Source: Burkholderia ubonensis (lineage in GTDB: Bacteria; Pseudomonadota; Gammaproteobacteria; Burkholderiales; Burkholderiaceae). Taken from it: a DNA stretch of 64,000 nt. Below are positions 1 through 8,191 of this stretch, in pieces; within the stretch, counting starts at the first letter, position 1; every line of letters starts with the position of its first letter. Under the pieces are notes generated by a model, which was not told where the DNA came from, searched no databases, and saw only the letters and a program-made list of their open reading frames with translations. Position numbers and translations under genes: made by a program. The stretch lies in assembly GCF_902833085.1 (NCBI RefSeq), contig NZ_CADFEB010000014.1:148918-212917 (forward strand), read 5' to 3'.

Positions 1-233
1 AGCGCGCGGCGCGCGGCCCGGAAGTCCTTGACGACGTCATGGCCGCGCACCGAGATGCTGCCTTCATCGGCCCGGGCGAGCCCGGCGAGGATGCTGATGA
101 GCGTGGTCTTGCCTGCGCCGTTCGGGCCGAGCAGACCGAAAAACTCGCCTTCCTCGACCGACAGGCTGACGCCCTTGAGCGCCTGAAGCGACTTGTAGCG
201 CTTCTTGACGTGACGGATTTCTATGGCTGACAT
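1..233 (-). CDS. ABC transporter ATP-binding protein, partial (3' end outside window)
   Basis: The first 77 codons of an ABC-type ATPase are present; the rest lies beyond the window edge. The start is the ATG at 233, giving MSAIEIRHVKKRYKSLQALK, a typical opening for the ABC-2 (YadG/CcmA-like) exporter ATPases. A Walker A motif GPNGAGKTT lies near residues 37-45. Members of this family energise an ABC-2 type permease, usually encoded next to them. It sits downstream of mlaB on the same strand, but a 187-bp gap with its own perfect -10 box suggests separate transcription. The substrate cannot be deduced. Confidence 0.85.
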   Translation of the reverse strand, partial: MSAIEIRHVKKRYKSLQALKGVSLSVEEGEFFGLLGPNGAGKTTLISILAGLARADEGSISVRGHDVVKDFRAARRA

Positions 234-330
234 GGACTGTGCGCGGCGCAACGGCCGCGACGCCTATTCTGTGCTTGCTGCGAAAGAAAATGGGGGCCCG
301 ACGCCGACCGGCAGTCCCGCAAAACGCTTG

Positions 331-359
331 ATTATAGGGCAAACCGGCGGGAGGGGACG
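331..359 (-). promoter_or_regulatory. Putative sigma70 promoter for the ABC ATPase gene
   Basis: A perfect TATAAT (-10) is read on the minus strand at 336-331, about 100 bp upstream of the ABC ATPase start. The -35 region at the usual spacing (CGTCCC) is a poor match, so the call rests on the -10 and its position in the gap. Confidence 0.4.
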
Positions 360-420
360 GCCATCGGAACCGGCCGTGCGGCGGCCGGCGCCCCGCGGGG
401 GCCGGCGTTCAGCGGCAGGG

Positions 421-690
421 TCAATGTCGCCCGTTGATGAGCGCGTCGACGCCGTAGGCCTGCGCGAGGCTGGCGAGCTTCGGAGGGAAATTGAGGATGT
501 CGAGGCGGGCGCCGCGCGCCTTCGCGGCGCGCTGCCATGCGAGCAGCACGGCGAGCGCGGACGAGTCGAATTCCGCGAGCGCCGCGCAGTCGACAGAGGT
601 GGCGCCCGCGCCGATCTGCGCGAGCCCCGCCGCGAGCGCGGCCTTCGCGCTCGCGTGGGTCAGCGTGGAGCCGGCTGCGAAGCCGCTCAC
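421..690 (-). CDS. mlaB: MlaB, STAS-domain protein of the Mla phospholipid transporter
   Basis: This 89-residue protein is a single STAS domain; MlaB binds MlaF and is needed for assembly and activity of the MlaFEDB inner-membrane complex. The central stretch VDCAALAEFDSSALAVLLAW matches the STAS pattern with the conserved D-S-S/A loop. I chose a GTG start at 690 because it overlaps the mlaC stop (GTGA), the arrangement expected for translational coupling; the open frame further upstream runs through mlaC and has no family similarity. It is the last gene of the mlaFEDACB operon. Assignment rests on the domain pattern and on position. Confidence 0.85.
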   Translation of the reverse strand: MSGFAAGSTLTHASAKAALAAGLAQIGAGATSVDCAALAEFDSSALAVLLAWQRAAKARGARLDILNFPPKLASLAQAYGVDALINGRH

Positions 691-1316
691 GACGCCTGCT
701 TGCCGGCGGCAAGCTCCTGGTTGCGCTGCGACAGGAACTGGATCAGGCCGTCCACGCCGCTTTGCTGGATCTTCTCGTTGAACTGCTGCTGGTACGTCTG
801 GATCAGCCACGCGCCGAGCACGTTCAGGTCATACACCCTCCAGCCCTGCTGCGTCTTGTACAGGCGGTAGTCGATCTGCACCGGCTGGCCGTTGTTCATC
901 GCGACCGTCTTGACCACGACGTCGGTGTCCTCCGAGCTCGCGCGGAACGGCGGGTACTGGATCTGCTGATCCGGCTTCAGCTGCGCGATCGCGCCCGAGT
1001 ACGTACGGATCAGCAGCATCTTGAACTGCTCCATCACCTGCTGCTGCTGCGCCTGCGACGCGGTGCGCCAGTGACGGCCCATCGCGAGCTGCGTGGTGCG
1101 GCGGAAATCGGTGTACGGCAGGATGTCCTTGTTGACGATCGTGATGATGCGGTTCGTGTCGCCCTGCTTGATCGTCTGCTGCTTCACTTCATCGAGCACC
1201 TGCTGCGTCGCAGTCTTGATCAGCGCCTGCGGATTCGACTGGTCGACTTCCGCGTAGGCCGCGCCGCCGAACGAGAACAACGCCGCGAAGACCGGGATCA
1301 GGAACAGTTTCTTCAT
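687..1316 (-). CDS. mlaC: MlaC, periplasmic phospholipid-binding shuttle
   Basis: The 209-residue product is the soluble carrier that moves phospholipid between the outer-membrane MlaA complex and inner-membrane MlaFEDB. It begins MKKLFLIPVF with a Sec signal peptide ending near AYA (residue 21). The body carries family patterns such as NPQALIKTATQQVLDE and YRLYKTQQGWRVYDLNVLG, which line the lipid cavity in known MlaC structures. The start at 1316 is preferred over an ATG five codons upstream because it leaves a normal signal peptide. Length fits the family (about 210). It lies between mlaA and mlaB, overlapping mlaB by 4 nt. Confidence 0.95.
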   Translation of the reverse strand: MKKLFLIPVFAALFSFGGAAYAEVDQSNPQALIKTATQQVLDEVKQQTIKQGDTNRIITIVNKDILPYTDFRRTTQLAMGRHWRTASQAQQQQVMEQFKMLLIRTYSGAIAQLKPDQQIQYPPFRASSEDTDVVVKTVAMNNGQPVQIDYRLYKTQQGWRVYDLNVLGAWLIQTYQQQFNEKIQQSGVDGLIQFLSQRNQELAAGKQAS

Positions 1317-1428
1317 AATATTGGCCTGCATGTATGAGTCGATGCGAAGGTTGGAGCCGGTAGCTTACGCGCAAGTTCGCGCCCACCGCCGGCATAATCG
1401 TTTCCGGCTGTAACGAATGTAAGTCCGA

Positions 1429-2328
1429 TCAATGCAGCCGGATGCTCGGGATGCGCAGCCCGCCGGGCGCGGGCGGCGTCACCTGCATCGGCGGCACGTT
1501 CGTTGCGCTGGCCGGATTCGGCACACCCGCCGCTTCCGACCCCGGCGCCGGCGCGGACGCTCCGGCAGGCGCCGCCGCGCCGTCATCCGGCAGGTCGTAT
1601 TTCGGCAGCGCTTCGCTGTCCGACGATCCGCCCGCTTCGCCGCGTGCGTTGCTGATCAGCATCTGGCGCCGCTGCAGGTATGCATTGCGCACGAACGAGT
1701 ACTTGTCGATCGCCGCCGCTTCCAGCACGTCGCCCGCGCCGAGCAGGTTCGAGCGCGTATTCACGAGGTTCAGGCCGAACAGGCCATAGCTCACCCCGTC
1801 CGGCTTCACGTAGGTCAGCGGGTTGCCGAGATAGTCGACGCCGAGGCCCGCCGCGTCGCGCACCGTGCTCGGGCCGAGCAGCGGCAGCACCAGGTACGGG
1901 CCTGCCGGCATGCCGTAGCGGCCCATCGTGACGCCGAAGTCGGCCGTGTGCTTCGGCAGCTTCGCGATCGTCGCGACGTCGAACAGGCCGCCGACACCGA
2001 ACACGGTGTTGATCACCACGCGCATGATGTCGCCGACGCCGTCCGCGATCCGCAGCTGAACGAGGTTGTTCGCGGCGATGTAGACGTCGCCGATGTTCGA
2101 GAAGAAGTTCGTCACGCTGTCGCGCACCGGCTGCGGCACCACGTACTGATAGCCCTTCGCGGCCGGCTTCAGCGCATAGGTGTCGACGGTGTCGTTGAAC
2201 TTGTACATCGTCCGGTTGAAGCCCTCGAGCGGATCGCCTTTGGTCGGCGTCTGCACGGTGGCGCAGCCGCTCAGCGCGGCTGCCGCAGCCACCGCGAGCG
2301 CGGCGTGCCTGATCCGAATCGTCTGCAT
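1429..2328 (-). CDS. mlaA: MlaA (VacJ) outer-membrane lipoprotein
   Basis: MlaA removes mislocalised phospholipid from the outer leaflet of the outer membrane and hands it to MlaC. The 299-residue precursor has a lipoprotein signal with lipobox LSGC (Cys near residue 22), followed by the VacJ domain with motifs DPLEGFNRTMYKFND and LGPSTVRDAAG. After about residue 225 comes a tail rich in Pro, Ala and Gly that lies outside the conserved domain; the E. coli protein is about 250 residues. A GAGGGG ribosome site precedes the ATG. In Burkholderia-type operons mlaA sits inside the mla cluster, unlike E. coli where it is unlinked. Confidence 0.95.
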   Translation of the reverse strand: MQTIRIRHAALAVAAAAALSGCATVQTPTKGDPLEGFNRTMYKFNDTVDTYALKPAAKGYQYVVPQPVRDSVTNFFSNIGDVYIAANNLVQLRIADGVGDIMRVVINTVFGVGGLFDVATIAKLPKHTADFGVTMGRYGMPAGPYLVLPLLGPSTVRDAAGLGVDYLGNPLTYVKPDGVSYGLFGLNLVNTRSNLLGAGDVLEAAAIDKYSFVRNAYLQRRQMLISNARGEAGGSSDSEALPKYDLPDDGAAAPAGASAPAPGSEAAGVPNPASATNVPPMQVTPPAPGGLRIPSIRLH

Positions 2329-2363
2329 GTTCGTTTCCCCTCTTATTGTGATCTCTCGTGTGG

Positions 2364-2891
2364 TTATTGGGCGCCGGACGCGGCGGGCGCCGTCGCGGCA
2401 GGCGCGCCGGAGGCCGGTTTCGCACCGCCGGCGTCCGCCGCCTTGCTGTACAGGAACTGGCCGATCAGGTTCTCGAGCACGATCGCCGACTGCGTCATCG
2501 CGATCGTGTCGCCCGCCTTCAGCATCTCGGAATCGCCGCCCGGCTCGAGGCCGACGTACTGCTCGCCGAGCAGGCCCGACGTCAGGATCTTCGCGGACGA
2601 ATCCTTCGGGAACTGGTATTGCTTGTCGAGATCGATCGTCACGAGCGCCTGGTAGGTGTTCGTGTCGAAGCCGATCGCCTTCACGCGGCCGACCACGACG
2701 CCCGCGCTCTTCACGGCGGCGCGCGGCTTCAGCCCGCCGATGTTGTCGAATTTCATCTTCACCGCGTAGGTCGGCTGAAACGACAGCGAACTCATGTTGC
2801 CGACCTTCAGCGCAAGGAACAGTACCGCCAGGAAGCCCGCCACCACGAACAGGCCGACCCAGAAGTCGAGAGCAGTCTTTTTCATCGTCAT
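2364..2891 (-). CDS. mlaD: MlaD, MCE-domain lipid-binding subunit
   Basis: MlaD forms a hexameric ring on the periplasmic face of the inner membrane and binds lipid for the MlaFE ABC transporter. The 175-residue protein has one N-terminal membrane anchor (residues 8-28, WVGLFVVAGFLAVLFLALKV) and an MCE domain from about residue 40 to 120, with DNIGGLKPRAAVKSAGVVVG and SAKILTSGLLGEQYVGLEPG. The C-terminus is a short Ala/Pro-rich tail. The start is either the ATG at 2891 or a second ATG two codons later (2885). It follows mlaE by 24 nt in the operon. Confidence 0.95.
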   Translation of the reverse strand: MTMKKTALDFWVGLFVVAGFLAVLFLALKVGNMSSLSFQPTYAVKMKFDNIGGLKPRAAVKSAGVVVGRVKAIGFDTNTYQALVTIDLDKQYQFPKDSSAKILTSGLLGEQYVGLEPGGDSEMLKAGDTIAMTQSAIVLENLIGQFLYSKAADAGGAKPASGAPAATAPAASGAQ

Positions 2892-2915
2892 CCCAAAATA
2901 TGGCTTGGCTGAGGC

Positions 2916-3683
2916 TTAGCTGAACATCAGCGCGGTCAGCAGGAAATCGAGGCCGAGTACGGCGAGCGACGCGAACACGACCGTCTTGGTCGTCGCGCGC
3001 GACACGCCTTCAGGCGTGGGCTTCGCCTCGTACCCTTGAAACAGTGCAATGAAGGTCACGGCGAACCCGAACACGATGCTCTTCAGCACGCCGTTGCCGA
3101 CGTCGGCCCAGACCTCGACGCCGCCTTGCATCTGCGACCAGAACGCTCCCGGATCGACGCCGATCAGGATCACGCCGACGACATAGCCGCCGAGCACGCC
3201 GACCGCGTTGAAGATCGCCGCGAGCAGCGGCATCGCGATGATCCCGGCCCACATGCGCGGCGCGATCACCGTCTTGATCGGATCGACCGCCATCATCTCG
3301 AGCGCGGTGAGCTGCTCGCCGGCCTTCATCAGGCCGATCTCGGCGGTCAGCGACGTGCCCGCGCGACCCGCGAACAGCAGCGCCGTGACGACGGGCCCGA
3401 GCTCGCGCACGAGCGACAGCGCGACGAGCAGGCCGAGCGCCTGCTCGGACCCGTAGCGGTTCAGCGTGTAGTAGCCCTGCAGGCCGAGCACGAAGCCGAC
3501 GAACAGGCCCGACACCGCGATGATCACGAACGAGTAGTTGCCGAGGAAGTGAATCTGCTTCGTGACCAGCCGCGGCCGGCGCAGCAGCGGGAAGAACTCC
3601 AGCACGAGCCGCACGAACATGCGGGCGCCATAGCCGGCGCGCACGAGGCCGCCGTTGACGAAACGTCCGATCGCGCTGATCAT
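2916..3683 (-). CDS. mlaE: MlaE, inner-membrane permease of the Mla ABC transporter
   Basis: This 255-residue protein is the membrane subunit of MlaFEDB. It begins MISAIGRFVNGGLVRAGYGA, an amphipathic N-terminus followed by about five hydrophobic helices, with the conserved MlaE stretch FAGRAGTSLTAEIGLMKAGE around residues 110-130. The ATG at 3683 overlaps the mlaF stop by 4 nt (ATGA), supporting this start. Length matches the family (about 255-260). Lipid transport here is powered by MlaF. Confidence 0.95.
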   Translation of the reverse strand: MISAIGRFVNGGLVRAGYGARMFVRLVLEFFPLLRRPRLVTKQIHFLGNYSFVIIAVSGLFVGFVLGLQGYYTLNRYGSEQALGLLVALSLVRELGPVVTALLFAGRAGTSLTAEIGLMKAGEQLTALEMMAVDPIKTVIAPRMWAGIIAMPLLAAIFNAVGVLGGYVVGVILIGVDPGAFWSQMQGGVEVWADVGNGVLKSIVFGFAVTFIALFQGYEAKPTPEGVSRATTKTVVFASLAVLGLDFLLTALMFS

Positions 3684-4504
3684 GCGCGCCCTCCGCCGAG
3701 CCCGAAATCCACGCCGAGCGGCGGGCTCGTGTAATGAAATTTGAACGGGCCGTCCGGCGCGCCGTCGATGAACTGGCGCACGCTCGGATCGGTCGACGCG
3801 CGCAGCTCGTCGGGGGTGCCCTGCGCGAGCACGCCGCCGTTGGCCAGGAAGTACACGTAGTCGGCGATCGCGAACGACTCCGGCACGTCGTGCGTGACGA
3901 GGATCGAGGTCGCGCCGAGCGCGTGGTTCAGCGTGCGGATCAGGTTCGCGGTGATGCCGAGCGAGATCGGGTCGAGGCCCGCGAACGGCTCGTCGTACAT
4001 GATCAGCTGCGGATCGAGCGCGATCGCCCGCGCGAGCGCGATGCGCCGCGCCATGCCGCCCGACACCTCGGACGGCATCAGGTCGCGCGCGCCGCGCAGG
4101 CCGACCGCGTTGAGCTTCATCAGTACCAGGTCGCGGATCAGCTCCTCGGGCAGGTCGGTATGCTCGCGCAGCGCGAACGCGACGTTGTCGAACACCGACA
4201 TGTCGGTGAAGAGCGCACCGAACTGGAACAGCATGCCCATCTTGCGGCGCAGCGCGTACAGGCCGTCGCGCGTCTGCGCGCCGACGTCGGCGCCGTCGAA
4301 CAGCACCTGGCCGCGACGCGCGCGCACGAGCCCGCCGATCAGGCGCAGCACGGTGGTCTTGCCGCAGCCCGAGCCGCCCATGACCGCGACCACCTGCCCG
4401 CGCGCGAAGCGCAGGTTCAGGTTCGACAGGACGAGGCGGTCGCCGTAGCCGAAGTCGACATCGCGGAGTTCCAGCAGGGTCTCGGAGGTGGTGGGGGCGC
4501 TCAC
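3680..4504 (-). CDS. mlaF: MlaF, ATPase of the Mla ABC transporter
   Basis: First gene of mlaFEDACB. The 274-residue protein has Walker A GGSGCGKTT (residues 43-51), an ABC signature VSGGMARRIALARA, Walker B LIMYDEP and the H-loop THDVPES. MlaF hydrolyses ATP to drive lipid movement through MlaE. The start codon is GTG at 4504, giving MSAPTTSETLLELRDV; the nearby Shine-Dalgarno is weak, and an out-of-frame ATG twelve bases upstream ends after four codons exactly on the GTG. A TATAAT box lies about 33 bp upstream. Confidence 0.95.
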   Translation of the reverse strand: MSAPTTSETLLELRDVDFGYGDRLVLSNLNLRFARGQVVAVMGGSGCGKTTVLRLIGGLVRARRGQVLFDGADVGAQTRDGLYALRRKMGMLFQFGALFTDMSVFDNVAFALREHTDLPEELIRDLVLMKLNAVGLRGARDLMPSEVSGGMARRIALARAIALDPQLIMYDEPFAGLDPISLGITANLIRTLNHALGATSILVTHDVPESFAIADYVYFLANGGVLAQGTPDELRASTDPSVRQFIDGAPDGPFKFHYTSPPLGVDFGLGGGRA

Positions 4505-4536
4505 GGAGCTGACATTCCTTATACGCAGAACGCCGA

Positions 4537-4566
4537 ATTATAGGGCCTGCATCGGAATGATGTCGT
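4537..4566 (-). promoter_or_regulatory. Putative promoter of the mla operon
   Basis: On the minus strand a perfect TATAAT (4542-4537) follows an ACGACA -35-like hexamer (4566-4561) with an 18-bp spacer, just upstream of mlaF. No intrinsic terminator is visible between thiE and this site, so read-through from the thi operon is also possible. Confidence 0.5.
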
Positions 4567-4603
4567 GACGCCGCCCTCGGCCTTCCGGTCAATGAATGTC
4601 AAA

Positions 4604-5722
4604 TTATCCGGGAAATAATTGCTGCAACGCAATAATTCTTGTCCGATAATCCGCGGCCCCGGTCACCGCGCTGACCACCGCGACGCTGCCGACGCCCGTC
4701 GCCAGCACGGCCGGCAGCGTGTCCGGCCCGACCCCGCCGATCGCGACGAGCGGCGCCTGCGTGCCCGCGAAGCGCGCGTAGCGGGCGATCCGGGCGAGCC
4801 CCTGCGGCGGCGCGGCGACCGCCTTGGTCGTGGTCGCGAACACCGGCCCGAGCGCGAGATAGCTCGGGCGCACGTGCAGCGCGCGCAACATTTCGTAATA
4901 CCCGTGACTCGACAGGCCGAGCCGCAGCCCCGCGCGTGCAATCGCCGCAAGGTCGGCCGTCTCGAGGTCCTCCTGGCCCAGATGCACGCCGTATGCACCT
5001 GCTTGCGCGGCAATCTGCCAGTAATCGTTGATGAACACCCGCGCGTCCGGATGGCGGCGCCCCGCGGCGACCGCGCGCGCGATTTCCGCGCGCAGCAGGT
5101 CCGGCGCGGCGCCCTTCACGCGCAGCTGCACGGTCAGCACGCCGCAGTCCAGCACCCGCTCGACCCATTCCGCGCTCGGCACGACCGGATACAGGCCGAG
5201 CCGCGCGGGACACGGCGGAAAGGCCGGCTCGGGCGCGGGCGGCAGCCCGGCGACGCGTGGAAACCGCGCGGGGTTCACCGGCCATGCGTCTGCGTCGTCA
5301 TCGGCGGCCGCCTCGTCGCCGTCGCGCCACGCGAGCGCGAGCACCAGCGCGTCGGGCGGCGCGAAGCCGCAATCGAGGAACGCGGCGAACGCGGGCATCC
5401 AGTCGTCCGCGAGCGGGTGCGCGGCGTCGAGCGCGATGCGTTCGCCTGCCCGGTGCAGCACCGCGCGGCGCTCGCCGAATTCGACGACCGCCACGCCGGG
5501 CGACGCCGGCCGCGACGCAGCCGAAGCGAGCGCGCGCGCCGCATGGTCGCCTTCCGACACGATCAGCACGTCGCCGTCGGCCGGCAGGTCGGGCGGTGCG
5601 ACGCACAGCCGCCACGACGCCGCGCCGCGCGGCCACTCGCCGAGCCGCGCGCGAATCCGCTCGGCCGCTTCCGTCAGCTCGTCCGCGGGCGGCCAGAATG
5701 CGGCGGCCAGCCCCGCGCTCAC
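4604..5722 (-). CDS. thiE: Thiamine-phosphate synthase with an extra N-terminal domain
   Basis: The C-terminal half (from about residue 165) is a TMP synthase, which joins hydroxymethylpyrimidine-PP and thiazole-P. Visible motifs are LTVQLRVK, INDYWQIAAQAGAYGVHLGQ, LGLSSHGYYE, ALGPVFATTTK and VAIGGVGPDTLPAVLATG. The protein is 372 residues against about 210 for ordinary ThiE. The first 160 residues resemble no ThiE; stretches such as FAAFLDCGFAPPDALVLALA recall the C-terminal helices of ThiD-type kinases but lack the GTGC anion-hole motif. The GTG start at 5722 overlaps the thiG stop (GTGA). Last gene of thiOSGE. Confidence 0.92.
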   Translation of the reverse strand: MSAGLAAAFWPPADELTEAAERIRARLGEWPRGAASWRLCVAPPDLPADGDVLIVSEGDHAARALASAASRPASPGVAVVEFGERRAVLHRAGERIALDAAHPLADDWMPAFAAFLDCGFAPPDALVLALAWRDGDEAAADDDADAWPVNPARFPRVAGLPPAPEPAFPPCPARLGLYPVVPSAEWVERVLDCGVLTVQLRVKGAAPDLLRAEIARAVAAGRRHPDARVFINDYWQIAAQAGAYGVHLGQEDLETADLAAIARAGLRLGLSSHGYYEMLRALHVRPSYLALGPVFATTTKAVAAPPQGLARIARYARFAGTQAPLVAIGGVGPDTLPAVLATGVGSVAVVSAVTGAADYRTRIIALQQLFPG

Positions 5723-6534
5723 GCGCCGCCCCCGTCCTGGTGCCAGAACGGCATGCCGACGACCGGCGTGCTCGCGTGCGCGGTTTCGCGCGCATCCATC
5801 GGCCCCGCGAGATATGCGGCACGGCCGGCGGCGACGCCCTGCGCGAATGCGCGCGCCATGATTTCCGGATGGGTCGCCTGCGACACGGCCGTGTTCAGCA
5901 GCACACCGTCGAAGCCCCACTCCATCACCTGGCACGCGTGCGACGGCACGCCGAGCCCCGCGTCGACGATCAGCGGCACGTCCGGCAGCCGCTCGCGCAG
6001 CACGCGCAGCCCGTACGGGTTCACGACGCCCTTGCCGGTGCCGATCGGCGCGCCCCACGGCATCAGCGCCTCGCAGCCGACGTCGAGCAGGCGCCGGCCG
6101 ATCACGAGATCCTCGGTGCAGTACGGCAGCACCTTGAAGCCGTCCCTGACCAGTTGCGCGGCGGCCTCGATCAGGCCGACCGGATCGGGCTGCAGCGTGT
6201 AGTCGTCGCCGATCAGCTCGAGCTTGATCCAGTCGGTCTCGAACACCTCGCGCGCCATGTGCGCGGTGGTCACCGCCTCGGCGACGGTCTGGCAGCCGGC
6301 CGTATTCGGCAACAGCGGCACCGCGTGACGCTTGAGCAGGTCGAAGAAGCCGGCTTCGGCGGTGCCGCCGCTCATCTGGCGGCGCAGCGCGACCGTCACG
6401 AGGCCGGGCTGCGCGGCCGCGATCGAATCGGACAGCGACTGCAGCGACGGATAGCGCGACGTGCCGAGCAGCACGCGGCTTGCGAAAGTTTCGCCGTACA
6501 GCGTCAGCGCATCGGCGGAAGGGAGGGACGTCAT
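5719..6534 (-). CDS. thiG: Thiazole synthase ThiG
   Basis: ThiG builds the thiazole phosphate ring from deoxyxylulose-5-phosphate, dehydroglycine from ThiO and sulfur from ThiS thiocarboxylate. The 271-residue TIM-barrel protein starts MTSLPSADALTLYGETFASR. It shows LLPNTAGCQTVAEAV, the catalytic lysine in WIKLELIGD (about K104) and the phosphate-binding region VDAGLGVPSHACQVMEWG. Length is typical. It lies 39 nt after thiS and overlaps thiE by 4 nt. The start at 6534 is chosen because residues upstream are not family-like. Confidence 0.96.
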   Translation of the reverse strand: MTSLPSADALTLYGETFASRVLLGTSRYPSLQSLSDSIAAAQPGLVTVALRRQMSGGTAEAGFFDLLKRHAVPLLPNTAGCQTVAEAVTTAHMAREVFETDWIKLELIGDDYTLQPDPVGLIEAAAQLVRDGFKVLPYCTEDLVIGRRLLDVGCEALMPWGAPIGTGKGVVNPYGLRVLRERLPDVPLIVDAGLGVPSHACQVMEWGFDGVLLNTAVSQATHPEIMARAFAQGVAAGRAAYLAGPMDARETAHASTPVVGMPFWHQDGGGA

Positions 6535-6573
6535 CTCGTGTTCCTGGAAAGATCGGGGACGCACCGGCGGCGC

Positions 6574-6771
6574 TCAGCCGCCCGCGACGGGGTGCACGAC
6601 GTCGAGCTTGTCGCCCGCCGCGAGCGCGCGCGCCGCATGCTGCGCGCGCGCGACGAACGTGCCGTTCAGCGCAACCGCGAACGGCGGCCGCGCGCCGTAC
6701 GCGGCAAGCGCGTCGGCGACCGTCGCGCCGTCGGGCAGCGTGAGGGTCTGCTGATTGATCTGAATATTCAT
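6574..6771 (-). CDS. thiS: Sulfur carrier protein ThiS
   Basis: A 65-residue ubiquitin-fold sulfur carrier that ends in the required GG (VVHPVAGG), the site of thiocarboxylation. It starts MNIQINQQTLTLPDGATVAD and contains PPFAVALNGTFVAR, matching the ThiS pattern. It sits between thiO and thiG in the thiazole-forming operon. Confidence 0.95.
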   Translation of the reverse strand: MNIQINQQTLTLPDGATVADALAAYGARPPFAVALNGTFVARAQHAARALAAGDKLDVVHPVAGG

Positions 6772-6805
6772 GGCTTGCTTCGTCGAATACGGGAGGCGAC
6801 GCGCG

Positions 6806-7966
6806 TCAGGCCGGCTGGCGCGTGGCGTCGCGGTGATGAAGGAGATCCGGCCAGCGTGCCGCGCCGCGCCACGCGGCGAACGCATCCGCGCCGCCGAACG
6901 TGCCGCCGAACGTGCCTCCAAGCGCGCCGGACAGCGCCGCCTCGGCGAACGCGACCGCCTCGTGCGCGACCTCCGGCGCGATCATGAAGCCGTGCCGGTA
7001 CAGGCCGTTGACGGCGAGCGTCGCGGCGCCGTCCCAGATCAGCGCCGGGCGATGGTCGGGCAGCGTCGGCCGGCACTGCGAATTCAGTTCGAGGATGCGG
7101 GCCTCGCCGAACGCCGGATGCACGGAGAACGCGGCGCTCAGCAGCTCCAGCGCGGAGCGCACGCTGACGGGCGACATGTCCTCGCCCTCCACTTCGGTCG
7201 CGCCGATCACGTACAGGTCGTCCTGCTTCGGCGCGATGTACAGCGGATAGCGCGGATGCAGCAGCCGCACCGGCCGCGTCAGGCCGATGCCCGGCGCATG
7301 CACGCGCGCGACCTCGCCGCGGATGCCGCGCAGCGCGGGCAGCACCGGCTTCGCGCCGAGCCCGCGGCAGTCGATCGTGAAATGCGCGTCCGGCAGGTTG
7401 TGCGCGTCGATCGCGACGTGCCAGTGCGTGGCGACGCCGCGCTGCGCGAGGCCCGCGGCAATTGCGCGCAGCGCCTGGCGGTTGTCGAGCTGGCCTTCGC
7501 GCGGCAGCAGCAGGCCCCGCGCGAAGCGGCCCGCCAGAGCCGGCTCGGCCGCATCGACCTGCGCGCCGGCAAGCGTGACGAGGCCGCCGTCGAGCAGCGT
7601 GGCCGGCGCGTTCGCGCGCACGCGCCGCTCGAACAGCGGCGCCTCGGCGCGATCCGCGTGATGCCAGACGACGAGCGTGCCGTGGTGCTGGAAGAACACC
7701 GGCTCGGGAAGCTCGGCGAGCCACTGCGGCCACCGCGCGAGCGACGCCACGCCCAGTTCGGTGATCAGCAGTTCCGCGCTGGCCGCCTCGGCGAGCGGCG
7801 CGAGCATCGCGGCCGCGATCCACGCGGCCGACTGCTCGCCGTCGGGGCCGCCGCGCTCGTAGAGCGCGACGCGATGCCCGTTGCCCGCGAGCCGCCACGC
7901 GATCAGGCGGCCGACGAGGCCGCCGCCCAGTACGGCGAAATCCGGACGGGAGGTCGGCGTGCTCAT
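6806..7966 (-). CDS. thiO: Glycine oxidase ThiO
   Basis: ThiO is an FAD enzyme of the DAO family that oxidises glycine to the imine used by ThiG, replacing the ThiH route. The 386-residue protein has an N-terminal dinucleotide fold VLGGGLVGRLIAWRLAGNG (residues 12-30) and C-terminal GLYRHGFMIAPEVA typical of the family. The ATG at 7966 has a GGGGAGGG Shine-Dalgarno 7 nt upstream. It is the first full gene after a TPP riboswitch, so it should fall when thiamine pyrophosphate is abundant. A short upstream ORF ends on this ATG. Confidence 0.93.
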   Translation of the reverse strand: MSTPTSRPDFAVLGGGLVGRLIAWRLAGNGHRVALYERGGPDGEQSAAWIAAAMLAPLAEAASAELLITELGVASLARWPQWLAELPEPVFFQHHGTLVVWHHADRAEAPLFERRVRANAPATLLDGGLVTLAGAQVDAAEPALAGRFARGLLLPREGQLDNRQALRAIAAGLAQRGVATHWHVAIDAHNLPDAHFTIDCRGLGAKPVLPALRGIRGEVARVHAPGIGLTRPVRLLHPRYPLYIAPKQDDLYVIGATEVEGEDMSPVSVRSALELLSAAFSVHPAFGEARILELNSQCRPTLPDHRPALIWDGAATLAVNGLYRHGFMIAPEVAHEAVAFAEAALSGALGGTFGGTFGGADAFAAWRGAARWPDLLHHRDATRQPA

Positions 7967-8073
7967 CGGACGCCCTCCCCGCGAAAAGCGCGTCCATGCG
8001 GAGCGGACACGCGTGCGTGATCCCGTGCGAACGCGCGCGGGGCGGGACAAAAGACTGAAGATTGATCGGCCAT
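7963..8073 (-). CDS. Possible 36-codon leader ORF between riboswitch and thiO
   Basis: An ATG at 8073 preceded by a strong GGAAGGA Shine-Dalgarno (7 nt spacing) opens a frame of 36 codons (MADQSSVFCPAPRAFARDHA...) whose TGA overlaps the thiO ATG (ATGA). I do not recognise the peptide and its early codons are not GC3-biased like neighbouring genes. It could be a coupling leader peptide or chance. Coding status is unproven. Confidence 0.3.
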   Translation of the reverse strand: MADQSSVFCPAPRAFARDHARVSAPHGRAFRGEGVR

Positions 8074-8191
8074 CGAATCCTTCCGTAACGCGCATCGCGC
8101 GTACCCAAAAGGACGAAACCGGCAGCAAAGGCCGGCCGGACGGAACAGCGCGCTGGCAATGGGGACGCAGCCAGCGCAGCCCGGCGGGATC

